DNA from: Thaumarchaeota archaeon CSP1-1 | GTDB taxonomy: Archaea; Thermoproteota; Nitrososphaeria; Nitrososphaerales; Nitrosopumilaceae | Reading direction: 5' to 3' | NCBI GenBank assembly: GCA_001443365.1 | Contig: LDXL01000003.1 | Span: forward strand, 1-64,000 | DNA length: 64,000 nucleotides | Part shown: positions 45,169 to 52,760 of the stretch, one piece after another | Position numbering within the stretch: position 1 is the stretch's first letter | Layout: each line of letters begins with the position of its first letter | The notes under the pieces: model-generated | Databases searched by the model: none | What the model saw: only the letters and a program-made list of their open reading frames with translations | Told to the model about the DNA's origin: nothing | Position numbers and translations under genes: made by a program

Positions 45169-45392
45169 ACTAAATTTCGTTTATTCTCATTTATTCTCTT
45201 GATTACTCTGTAGTTCTCTTTCATTTTTTTAAATATTGGGCAAACTGTATTTATTACATACGCCAATAATTTCTCAATTAACTGAATTGCTGTTCAATTG
45301 AACGCACAAAATGTCAATAAGCACATGAAGTTAAAACTAAAAACATGATTAATGATTTAGCTATTTCTAGAAGGGAATAGGTGAGGTTTACT

Positions 45393-45650
45393 TTGGCAGG
45401 CATCTATACAAAAGAGGAAGCATTAGAAGATATGCTACAAAATGGAGAACTAGAAAGTGAAGAAGCAATAATGAATGATAAAGAAAGGTTTGGAAGAGTC
45501 AGAACAAGTCTTATGAAACAACTGAGAACAAAATATGGGGATGATATTGCCAATAGGGCACTTTATAGAATTAACAAACGAATCTCAGAAGGATCTTTAA
45601 TGATAAAAGCAAATCTTAGTACCATTAATAGTCCCAAAACTGAAATTTAA
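45393..45650 (+). CDS. Small charged protein of unknown function
   Basis: 85 residues from a TTG at 45393 (AGIYTKEEALEDMLQNG), preceded by AGGTGAGG at a good distance. A GTG at 45381 would add four residues but lies inside that ribosome-binding site. The sequence is helical, with an acidic first half and a basic second half (LMKQLRTKYGDDIANRALYR). No family recognised. Confidence 0.6.
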   Translation: MAGIYTKEEALEDMLQNGELESEEAIMNDKERFGRVRTSLMKQLRTKYGDDIANRALYRINKRISEGSLMIKANLSTINSPKTEI

Positions 45651-45691
45651 GCTACTAAAAGTACTATATGATTGAGGGTAGAAATTAGACT

Positions 45692-45844
45692 ATGATGACA
45701 GAGCCTCCGAAATCAGAAGGGTCGGAAGAGATTTGTCCGATTTGCAACAAGCCTAAAAGTAGACACACTCCAGAAGAAATATTGACATGTTCAAAAAAGA
45801 TTAGAGAATTTCAAGATGCCAAAGAAGGAGAATCTGGAAATTAA
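45692..45844 (+). CDS. Small zinc-finger protein
   Basis: 50 residues starting ATG ATG, with EEICPICNKPKSRHTPEEI in the middle and a last cysteine in LTCSKKI. The CPIC pair, H25 and C33 make a plausible mononuclear zinc site. The ends are acidic and glycine-rich. It converges directly on the next gene with no gap (TAA at 45842-45844, next stop from 45845). Length and motif suggest a regulatory zinc finger, function unknown. Confidence 0.6.
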   Translation: MMTEPPKSEGSEEICPICNKPKSRHTPEEILTCSKKIREFQDAKEGESGN

Positions 45845-46813
45845 TTAACCGTCGGGATTAAGATACCAAAAAATAGTTTTATTTTCAGCTGAATCCTTGC
45901 CCCATCGTAATTTACCATCATTATCGAAATAACTTTGGCTTGATTCATCAGCGAATCCATACTTGATATTTAATTCAGAATTATAATCAACTATTTCATT
46001 CTTAGTTATAGCTGCCTTTCTTTGGAAAATTTTCATTGCATTTACACTAGTTTCGCCATTTTCTATCGCCGTTTGTTTAGCTGCATGTGCTTCAATATGC
46101 TGTTTTTCTGTTAAGTTAAACTGACCCCAAAAGATGACTTGAACGGTTTCATCAATACTTTGAACAAATCTATCAAAAGCAAGTCTTGGTGTATTAAATT
46201 CGAATTCTTTTTCAAAACTTAATAGATCTTCTTTGAGTACATTTTGTGAGGTTTGTCTTTGTTCATCTATGAAATTTTTACGATTCTCGATTTCTAGCTG
46301 TTTTTTTTCTGCTTCTTCCTGTTGTTTTTTCACCTTCTCCATATGTTGAAGAATGATTTGGGAAAGTGGATTTTTGGTTAATCCTTCTTCAATTAATGAT
46401 GGAAATTGGTTAATTGCAGTTAAATCAAATTCTGGAATTGTTGGAGGAATGCCATTAACAAAATAGGATGTGCTGATTATATTCATTCCATATCCTTCCT
46501 TAGTTGATATAACGTTTACAGCATAATCACCAGGTTGTGCCGGAGTTTTTAGTTCGATATAGAAAGATCCTACATTATTTGTAGTGGAAGTTATAGTTTC
46601 TGTTGCAAATGAAATTTTTACTTGGACGCCTGAGACAGGATTTCCTCCTTGGTCTTTTACATTACCTACAATTATTGGAAATTCGCCATCTTCAAGGGGA
46701 TTATTTAGAGGCCAAGCCGTGGTAACCAAGTCTCCAAATGTTGAATAAGCATACGATACTATAGTAGAAAGCATTACTAGTGATAGAATTACTGCATAAC
46801 CTACCTTTCTCAT
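45845..46813 (-). CDS. Secreted protein with carboxypeptidase-regulatory-like domain
   Basis: 322 residues. Signal peptide (GYAVILSLVMLSTIVSYAYS) then a beta-sandwich (about 45-115, IVGNVKDQGGNPVSGVQVKI, GSFYIELKTPAQPGDYAV), as in CNA-B or carboxypeptidase-regulatory-like domains. A long helix follows (about 155-200; MEKVKKQQEEAEKKQLEIEN), then a C-terminal domain ending KTIFWYLNPDG. Likely surface-attached or exported; no enzyme motif. Confidence 0.72.
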   Translation of the reverse strand: MRKVGYAVILSLVMLSTIVSYAYSTFGDLVTTAWPLNNPLEDGEFPIIVGNVKDQGGNPVSGVQVKISFATETITSTTNNVGSFYIELKTPAQPGDYAVNVISTKEGYGMNIISTSYFVNGIPPTIPEFDLTAINQFPSLIEEGLTKNPLSQIILQHMEKVKKQQEEAEKKQLEIENRKNFIDEQRQTSQNVLKEDLLSFEKEFEFNTPRLAFDRFVQSIDETVQVIFWGQFNLTEKQHIEAHAAKQTAIENGETSVNAMKIFQRKAAITKNEIVDYNSELNIKYGFADESSQSYFDNDGKLRWGKDSAENKTIFWYLNPDG

Positions 46814-47028
46814 ATCAGTCTCTTTTGAATTTCAAAATTAAGCCCCTAGATGATGTGTTTTTATCAGCAGATGAAATTTTTTTGAGTGGGGTTTCCTACC
46901 CGTATAATTCAGTAGCAAGATTAATTAATTTCTCAAAAATTGGAGTTATTTTTGAAAAAAGAATTCTGTTTTTCTCAATTTTCCTTTTACAAATTTTCAA
47001 ATTTTAATTTAGAAGGTTATGGATCTAA

Positions 47029-47080
47029 TAGTCTAGATCAATCAAACTGGACGTAATAATACATATCAACTAGTCTAGAT
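47029..47080. repeat. Pair of 10-bp direct repeats upstream of a membrane-protein gene
   Basis: TAGTCTAGAT occurs at 47029-47038 and again at 47071-47080, exactly 42 bp apart, about four helical turns. Each contains CTAG-T-CTAG-like half symmetry. The second copy ends 12 bp before the GTG start at 47092. Such phasing suggests a two-site operator, but no regulator is identified. Confidence 0.3.
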
Positions 47081-47091
47081 TATCTTTTACA

Positions 47092-47481
47092 GTGGGTACA
47101 GAAAATCTATCGTTTTGGAGTTTGTCGTCTGATAGATTTGGACATGTTTTGGAAAGAATCGGGAATCAAATTGGCAAAATAACCACTAATCTTGTTTCTA
47201 GTTCTTCTCCTATGACAACTGCCGATAAAGTAGGATTGGTTTTTACAATAATTGTTTTTAGTATAATACTTACTCCTATTGCGTTAAGTGATACTGATCC
47301 ATATCATCTCAAATGGATATTAGAAGAGGTAAAAGATAGCGTACCATTAATAGAGGATTTTTTGGGGAATCATGGTGATAGCCAGTATACTGTAATTATC
47401 CACCTGAAATCTTCACCTGAATCCCATTTAGATACTACAGAGAAGGTTATTCTAGGAAAATATAGAACTATAACAAATTAA
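47092..47481 (+). CDS. Single-pass membrane protein of unknown function
   Basis: 129 residues. The N-terminal 45 residues are polar and Ser-rich; one hydrophobic segment at about 48-66 (GLVFTIIVFSIILTPIAL) is followed by an acidic exterior-like region (ILEEVKDSVPLIEDFLG) and a short strand (YTVIIHLKSS). GTG start. Its 3' end overlaps the convergent arfC gene by 4 nt. Not recognised. Confidence 0.5.
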   Translation: MGTENLSFWSLSSDRFGHVLERIGNQIGKITTNLVSSSSPMTTADKVGLVFTIIVFSIILTPIALSDTDPYHLKWILEEVKDSVPLIEDFLGNHGDSQYTVIIHLKSSPESHLDTTEKVILGKYRTITN

Positions 47482-48128
47482 CTGTAATGTAAGACAATTT
47501 CGTTTCCTAACTGGCAAATTTTTTTCAATTTTAATTTTGTAGATTTATGAATATGAGAAAATCCTTCTCCTTCAACCAACGTAATGGCATTTTGTCCACC
47601 AACAAGATAGGGCGTAATTGTAACTATAAGCTCATCTACTAGTCCTAGTTTGATAAATTCCCAATTAACAGTACCACCACCTTCCACAAGAAGAGTTTTA
47701 ATTTTTTTCTTTGATAGAGACTTCAAAAGACTTTTGATGTTTACTCGATTTTTGCCTATTACCATTATCTCTAGTGGATGTTTCTTTAGTTTGGAAATAT
47801 TTTGTCTTGATGCTTTTTTAGAAACAGCTACTATTGTAGGGATTTTTTTACAAGTTCTAATAATTTGAGATTTTTGGTTGATAGTTGCCTTGGAATCCAA
47901 AACAATGCGTAATGGGTTTTTACCTTTAACATATCTGACTGTTAAAAGGGGATCATCTCTCTTTACCGTATTAGAACCAACCAAAATAGCATCTACTTTT
48001 GAGCGTAATATGTGAATTCGAACTTTATCTTGTTTTGAAGATAACTCAGAATCACCGGTCTTTGTGGCTATTTTTCCATCAAGACTCATTGCTGCGCTGA
48101 GAATCACTCTAGGTCTAGATTTTTCCAT
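47478..48128 (-). CDS. arfC: Diaminohydroxyphosphoribosylaminopyrimidine reductase, archaeal type
   Basis: NADPH-dependent reduction of the ribosyl group of 2,5-diamino-6-ribosylamino-4(3H)-pyrimidinone 5'-phosphate in riboflavin synthesis. About 216 residues with the RibD reductase fold: RPRVILSAAMSLDGKIATKT near the start, AILVGSNTVKRDDPLLTVR near 51, LVEGGGTVNWEFIK near 155 and VDELIVTITPYLVGG. No deaminase domain is fused, unlike bacterial RibD. Start at 48128 (MEKSRPRV) is preferred to one six codons earlier. Overlaps the amidohydrolase by 14 nt. Confidence 0.9.
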   Translation of the reverse strand: MEKSRPRVILSAAMSLDGKIATKTGDSELSSKQDKVRIHILRSKVDAILVGSNTVKRDDPLLTVRYVKGKNPLRIVLDSKATINQKSQIIRTCKKIPTIVAVSKKASRQNISKLKKHPLEIMVIGKNRVNIKSLLKSLSKKKIKTLLVEGGGTVNWEFIKLGLVDELIVTITPYLVGGQNAITLVEGEGFSHIHKSTKLKLKKICQLGNEIVLHYS

Positions 48129-49305
48129 GAACAATTTTTCCTCCAATCATTACTGCTCGAATTGTAGATTCACTAGCTCTATGTACAATTGAAGCATATG
48201 GATTATGCATTGGTTCTAAGTCTATTGCATGTTTGTCAATGAATACACAGTCTGCATATTTACCAATTTCAATGACGCCAATATTTTTTTGTAAAAGTTT
48301 TCCCGCATTTACTGTTGCCATCTTTAGAATTTGTTTTGGTGCAATTCTTTTACGATTCAAACCCATTGTAACTTTCCAGAGATAATCCATTTCGCGAAAC
48401 ATGTCAGGAGAATTTATCATTACATTATCTGTTCCAATTGCAATATTACAACCTGCATTGATCATACTTCCTGCATTAGGAATACCTTCTGCCAATGCAG
48501 AGTTTGCTCGTGGACAAATCACAATACCCCTAGTCTTCTTGGCAACTTGATGTAAATCTCTATGCGATGCATAGGTCATATGAACAAGAAAGTGAGGTTT
48601 TAACAATAATGCACGTTGTGTCTCAGTTTTTTTCATTGTTCTTTTTGATAGATTTGAGCTCTGAATTGTTTCTTCAGAATGGATAGCTTTAATCTTCGGA
48701 ATTCTGGAATAAAATTTTAGGAGAGAATTGCTGTTTTCGTTTGGTCCACTAATACCTAGTCCATCACAGTTTTTTAAAAGAGTGTCAAGTTCTGCTCTTT
48801 TTGAATTAGGAAATGAAATATTATTTCTAATTTGTTTATGATCTTGGTAATATTCTAGCCTTCCAAGTATAATGGATCTTATTGGCAAAGATGATAGTAC
48901 TTTTTTTAGAAGAAGTATTCCATCCAGTCCGCCTTCTCTAAAATCAACAAATGTTGTAGTACCATTTCTTATCATAGAAATGCATGTGTTTTTCATAAAA
49001 TTTGCAAGATGTGAGGGCTTTGATTCTGTTAGGATTTTTTGTTTCGCGCCTATAATAGGATGAATTTTTGCTTCAACATCGCTGTTTAATAAAATATCCT
49101 TTGCAATAGAGTCTCCTATGTGAGTATGTGAATTAATTAAACCTGGAATTACAATTAATCCTTCACAGTCAATTGAATCCTCTTTTGAGTTTGGTCTAAG
49201 GTTTGGTTTTATTTTTTTAAAAATTTCTTCAGAAACTTTCAGATTTGTAGAGGAAATAAAAGTTAATTCTTTACCGTAAAGGATGCTTGCATTTTTTAAA
49301 AGCAT
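48115..49305 (-). CDS. Amidohydrolase-superfamily enzyme inside the riboflavin operon
   Basis: 396 residues of the TrzN / SAH-deaminase-like branch. Active-site residues are intact: H60 and H62 (NSHTHIGDS), H209 and catalytic E212 (AIHSEE), H242 (LVHMTY) and D293 (GTDNVM), the pattern of mononuclear-metal deaminases. It lies between GTP cyclohydrolase III and ArfC and overlaps both. The archaeal route needs a formamide hydrolase (ArfB) and a pyrimidine deaminase, and neither is visible. Deamination of the 2,5-diamino-6-ribitylamino intermediate is the best guess, with formamide hydrolysis the alternative. Family certain, substrate inferred. Confidence 0.8.
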   Translation of the reverse strand: MLLKNASILYGKELTFISSTNLKVSEEIFKKIKPNLRPNSKEDSIDCEGLIVIPGLINSHTHIGDSIAKDILLNSDVEAKIHPIIGAKQKILTESKPSHLANFMKNTCISMIRNGTTTFVDFREGGLDGILLLKKVLSSLPIRSIILGRLEYYQDHKQIRNNISFPNSKRAELDTLLKNCDGLGISGPNENSNSLLKFYSRIPKIKAIHSEETIQSSNLSKRTMKKTETQRALLLKPHFLVHMTYASHRDLHQVAKKTRGIVICPRANSALAEGIPNAGSMINAGCNIAIGTDNVMINSPDMFREMDYLWKVTMGLNRKRIAPKQILKMATVNAGKLLQKNIGVIEIGKYADCVFIDKHAIDLEPMHNPYASIVHRASESTIRAVMIGGKIVHGKI

Positions 49306-50051
49306 GATGTTTCTACAATTTCTGGTTTTTCTTTTCCAGAATCGCGAATCTCCCTTATTTTATCAAGCGATTGTGTTGCTAGCTTGGCAGCCTCACGTGA
49401 GGTTTTTCCAATTCCAATCCCACAATTAAGTAATATACCAAGATCTTTTTTTGTTCTATCAATGAACTCCCTTGCCATTTCTTTTGCATCATCATTTGCA
49501 ACAACCATAAAATTATCACCACCCATAAAGAACGCCATTGATTTTCTATCTAAGAAAAATTCAGACATTAAGGAATATAGTTTAAACATTATTGAAGATA
49601 TTTCGTATGGAGATTTTGTTTTTCGTTTAGACGATAAATTATCTACATCAAAGTGCATAATAGTTACTTTCTGTTCAGAATATCCATTAACAAAACCATA
49701 GATATTATGTTCTTTGTTTAAAATTACTGGATATTGTTTTCCCTCGTAAGCTTTTAAATTTGCATCAAATGGGGTCTTAGCAAATCCAATAGACATTGAT
49801 AGTTTTAGTTCAAAGGATTCTTCGAGTTTTTTTTGAATTGAAATATGATCATCAAGAGTTAATCCATTAGTTACAACAAAAAACTCATCTGATCTGTTCA
49901 GAAATGCCAAACAATTTCTCTCAGAGAATAATTTTTGAACTTGTTTGTATAATGAGGCTTGAAACATTTGGAGTTCATGTTCTCTGTCGCTACCCAAAGT
50001 AAGTGTCCAAGGGCCATACTCATTGATTTTGATGATTGTGAGTTGAATCAA
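49296..50051 (-). CDS. arfA: GTP cyclohydrolase III (ArfA)
   Basis: Opens GTP to the formylated aminopyrimidine (FAPy) that begins archaeal riboflavin and F420 synthesis. The 251-residue protein begins MIQLTIIKINEYGPWT and has two ferredoxin-like/GGDEF-related halves, with IMHFDVDNLS near 130 carrying metal-binding aspartates and FFMGGDNFMVVAN near 173. Its start is 1 nt after ribH and it overlaps the amidohydrolase by 10 nt, so it is part of the rib operon. Bacterial RibA is not present. Confidence 0.92.
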   Translation of the reverse strand: MIQLTIIKINEYGPWTLTLGSDREHELQMFQASLYKQVQKLFSERNCLAFLNRSDEFFVVTNGLTLDDHISIQKKLEESFELKLSMSIGFAKTPFDANLKAYEGKQYPVILNKEHNIYGFVNGYSEQKVTIMHFDVDNLSSKRKTKSPYEISSIMFKLYSLMSEFFLDRKSMAFFMGGDNFMVVANDDAKEMAREFIDRTKKDLGILLNCGIGIGKTSREAAKLATQSLDKIREIRDSGKEKPEIVETSCF

Positions 50052-50052
50052 T

Positions 50053-50466
50053 TTACCTAATTTTTTCTAGTTCCTCTGAAATTTTCATTACTGCTTCTAC
50101 TGCCCTTTCTGAAACTGGTCTGATTCGTGCGTAAGCCTGTCTTTCTTCTATTCCAGGTCCTGTAATGCCTAATGAAACTGGTTTTTTGTGTTTTAATGAA
50201 AGTTTTGTAAGACGTGTTGCAGTAGCATTTGCAATTAGCTCATCATGTTTTGTCTGTCCTTTAATTACTGTCCCAAGTGTCACTACACCATCAACCTCTT
50301 TTTTTTCAAGTAATGTATCTATAATTAATGGCATATCAAAAATGCCAGGAACTTTACATGTGAATTTAACATTTAATTTAAGAGATTTTGCTTTTTCTAA
50401 AGCTACTTCTAGCATTCTAGATGTTACTTTGTCATTAAATTCTGATACCACTATTGCAATATTCAA
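50053..50466 (-). CDS. ribH: 6,7-dimethyl-8-ribityllumazine synthase
   Basis: Condenses the ribitylaminopyrimidine with dihydroxybutanone phosphate. The 137-residue protein has IAIVVSEFNDKVTSRML (substrate loop), CKVPGIFDMPLIID, VTLGTVIKGQTKHDE with the catalytic histidine, and GITGPGIEERQAYAR. It is likely to assemble as a capsid-like or pentameric complex. 2 nt after ribB, 1 nt before arfA. Confidence 0.95.
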   Translation of the reverse strand: MNIAIVVSEFNDKVTSRMLEVALEKAKSLKLNVKFTCKVPGIFDMPLIIDTLLEKKEVDGVVTLGTVIKGQTKHDELIANATATRLTKLSLKHKKPVSLGITGPGIEERQAYARIRPVSERAVEAVMKISEELEKIR

Positions 50467-50468
50467 AA

Positions 50469-51143
50469 TTAATGCACCTTGGCGTATTCTAACAATTCTT
50501 TGCCATCAATAAATGGAATGGCATTTTGTTTTGCATATTTTTTTGCTTTTTCCACTGAAAGGGCTGAATATGTTTCTGCATCCATCATTTCACAAATAGC
50601 AGATACAGGATTTAATTTAGCAAGGTCTGTCAAATAGATCGACATTTCGGTATGTCCACGTCTGTTTGAAAGTAAACCATTTGCAGCAATCAATAGAGGA
50701 ACATGTCCAGGTGTTTTAAATGATGAAATAAACTTGTTGTGTTGGTTATCTGCCTTGTGGAGATTTGCCATTTCACGAATAGTAAGGGCTCTATCTCGAT
50801 CAGTAATTCCCGTGTAAGTTTGATAATGGTTAATTGAGATTGAAAAAGTTGGATGATCCCCATATGGAGCTAATCCCATAATCATTTCCCTTGATTTTGA
50901 GTCAAAATGAGCAGAACTAGACAAAATGTCATGCATGTAATTAAGACCAAGCTCTTTCCCAAGAGAGCTGTTTATTGCAAGACATATCAAACCTCCTGCG
51001 TGCTGTCGCATTCGTGCGATGTGCTCTGGTGTAACAAACTCTGCTGCAACAACCATATCGATTTCATTTTCTCGTCCACTCGAATCATGAAGTAGTACAA
51101 ATTCACCTCTTTTTAGAGATGATAGTGCGTCATCAAGTGACAT
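50469..51143 (-). CDS. ribB: 3,4-dihydroxy-2-butanone-4-phosphate synthase
   Basis: Makes the four-carbon unit from ribulose 5-phosphate, releasing formate. The 224-residue monofunctional RibB has FVLLHDSSGRENEIDMV (metal-binding glutamate), GGLICLAI and the signature HTEMSIYLTDLAKLNPVSAI. No GTP cyclohydrolase II domain is fused. The promoter region directly upstream carries an 18-bp palindrome and TATA box. Confidence 0.95.
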   Translation of the reverse strand: MSLDDALSSLKRGEFVLLHDSSGRENEIDMVVAAEFVTPEHIARMRQHAGGLICLAINSSLGKELGLNYMHDILSSSAHFDSKSREMIMGLAPYGDHPTFSISINHYQTYTGITDRDRALTIREMANLHKADNQHNKFISSFKTPGHVPLLIAANGLLSNRRGHTEMSIYLTDLAKLNPVSAICEMMDAETYSALSVEKAKKYAKQNAIPFIDGKELLEYAKVH

Positions 51144-51163
51144 GATAAAAAGTAATTTTCTCT

Positions 51164-51201
51164 AATTATATAGTTTACTAAAAAATTGGTAATTACCAAT
51201 T
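51164..51201 (-). promoter_or_regulatory. Promoter and palindromic operator of the ribB operon
   Basis: On the minus strand AACTATATAATT (51164-51176) is a TATA box about 25 nt before the ribB ATG. Just upstream lies the perfect 18-bp palindrome AATTGGTAATTACCAATT (51184-51201). Its position in front of the TATA/BRE fits a regulator site; a riboflavin regulator is one candidate, by inference. It is also within the 3' side of ribE, which ends at 51215. Confidence 0.55.
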
Positions 51202-51214
51202 AAGTAGTAATAAA

Positions 51215-51805
51215 TTAGGTTTGTTTTAGAATGTATTTTCCTAAAATATCAGTTTCAATATTAATCTTGTCGCCCACTTTTTTTGATTGAAAGTTGGTAA
51301 TTTTGATTGTATGGGGGATTAAACAAACTGAAGCATTGTTTTTTGTGACATCAACTACTGTCAGACTTATCCCATCAATTGCGATAGATCCTTTTTTAAC
51401 AACAAATTTTACTAATTTTTTTGGAACTTCAAACCATACTTTGATTTCTTTAGGTTTTTTTTCAATTTTTTTTATTATTCCAACACCATCCACATGACCT
51501 AATACAAAGTGTCCTTCCATCCTATCACCTATTTTTAAGCTACGCTCAATGTTGACTTTGTCACCGGACACCAAGTTTCCAAGATCAGTTTTTTTTATCG
51601 TTTCATCAATCATCTCAAAATCACATTTATTTTTTGAAATTTTAGTAGCAGAAAGACATACACCATTTAATGCCACACTCTGTCCCACTTTGAGTCCTTT
51701 AGCATGCTTTCCTAAATCTACTGTCATCTGAAATGCACTACGATTTTTGGTATTTTGGCTAATTTTTTCTATTTTGCCTACGCCTTGAATTATTCCAGTG
51801 AACAT
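51215..51805 (-). CDS. ribE: Riboflavin synthase, bacterial alpha-chain type
   Basis: Dismutates two dimethylribityllumazines to riboflavin. The 196-residue protein has the two lumazine-binding beta-barrel repeats (about 1-95 and 96-190), each starting with GIIQGVGKIEKI-like or GHFVLGHVDGVGIIKKI sequences, with VGQSVALNGVCLS and KGSIAIDGISLTV. Many archaea use an unrelated RibC; here it is the bacterial type. It is upstream of ribB with 71 bp between, so it may have its own transcript or read through. Confidence 0.94.
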   Translation of the reverse strand: MFTGIIQGVGKIEKISQNTKNRSAFQMTVDLGKHAKGLKVGQSVALNGVCLSATKISKNKCDFEMIDETIKKTDLGNLVSGDKVNIERSLKIGDRMEGHFVLGHVDGVGIIKKIEKKPKEIKVWFEVPKKLVKFVVKKGSIAIDGISLTVVDVTKNNASVCLIPHTIKITNFQSKKVGDKINIETDILGKYILKQT

Positions 51806-51908
51806 AGATTGATTAATTTAATTCTGTATAAAAAGTATCAATTCGTATTGAAGATTTTTACACTACAAGATTCATCTGAAGAGTGTATTGGTTTCTGGTA
51901 CAAAACTT

Positions 51909-52760
51909 ATGGAAAAGATCCTTTATGGCGTTGCTAAACAATGGATTGCTGGAGAAACAATAGATGATGCTTTAGAATCTGTGAGAGATGCCTATAAGAA
52001 AGGTAGACATGCAATTGTAAACAAATTAGGAGAGTATCATACCTCTAAACCACTAATTATTAAAACAGTAAAAGAGTATCAACTAATTTCTTCATCATTT
52101 AGAAAATGGAAAGTAAGAGGCGCTATATCTGTCAAACCTACACAAGTAGGACTTTCAATAAGTAGAAAAGAATGTTTAAGAAATTTTGAAACAATTATTA
52201 AAAATGCTTCTTTATCACACACTTTTGTATGGATTGATATGGAATCTTCAGATCATACTGATGAAACTATAGAAATTTATCATAATCTATTTGCTAGGTA
52301 CGAAAGGTTAGGATTAGCGATTCAAGCAAATCTAAAGAGGACCAAAAATGATCTAATTGATTTACTTGAATATGGAGCAAAAATACGTCTAGTAAAAGGA
52401 GCATACAATGAGGATGGAAAGATTGCTTATAAATCAAAAAACAAGATTGATGAAAACTATCTAAGACTAATGAAGTTACTTTTTAGAGATGGAAATGAAT
52501 TTGGGATTGCAACTCATGATTCAAGCATGATTAATCAGGCAATACGACTTTCAAAAATATACGAACGTAAATTTGAATTTCAGATGCTCAAAGGAATTCG
52601 TGATGAGCTAAAGCCCGATCTTGCCAGAAAGGGATTTGTTGTATCTGATTATATTCCCTATGGAACAAATTGGCTTCCTTATTCTATTCGTAGAGTAAAG
52701 GAAAGAAAACGAAATATCTTACTTCTTGGAAGCTCTTTTATTCAATCACATCGAGTTTGA
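51909..52760 (+). CDS. Proline dehydrogenase
   Basis: FAD enzyme oxidising proline to pyrroline-5-carboxylate. About 283 residues from the ATG at 51909 (MEKILYGVAKQW), as a TIM barrel: GAISVKPTQVGLSI, FVWIDMESSDHTDET, AIQANLKRTKNDL, IRLVKGAYNEDG, GIATHDSSM, FEFQMLKGIRDEL and PYGTNWLPYSIRRVKER. It is the short monofunctional type. The reading frame extends back to 51888. Its end overlaps the P5C dehydrogenase gene on the other strand by 19 bp. Confidence 0.92.
   Translation: MEKILYGVAKQWIAGETIDDALESVRDAYKKGRHAIVNKLGEYHTSKPLIIKTVKEYQLISSSFRKWKVRGAISVKPTQVGLSISRKECLRNFETIIKNASLSHTFVWIDMESSDHTDETIEIYHNLFARYERLGLAIQANLKRTKNDLIDLLEYGAKIRLVKGAYNEDGKIAYKSKNKIDENYLRLMKLLFRDGNEFGIATHDSSMINQAIRLSKIYERKFEFQMLKGIRDELKPDLARKGFVVSDYIPYGTNWLPYSIRRVKERKRNILLLGSSFIQSHRV

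Noticed and set aside
46780-47007. 75-codon plus-strand frame before the membrane-protein gene
   Set aside because: It overlaps the start of the secreted-protein gene antisense, is Phe- and Ile-rich like random AT-rich translation, and shows no motif.
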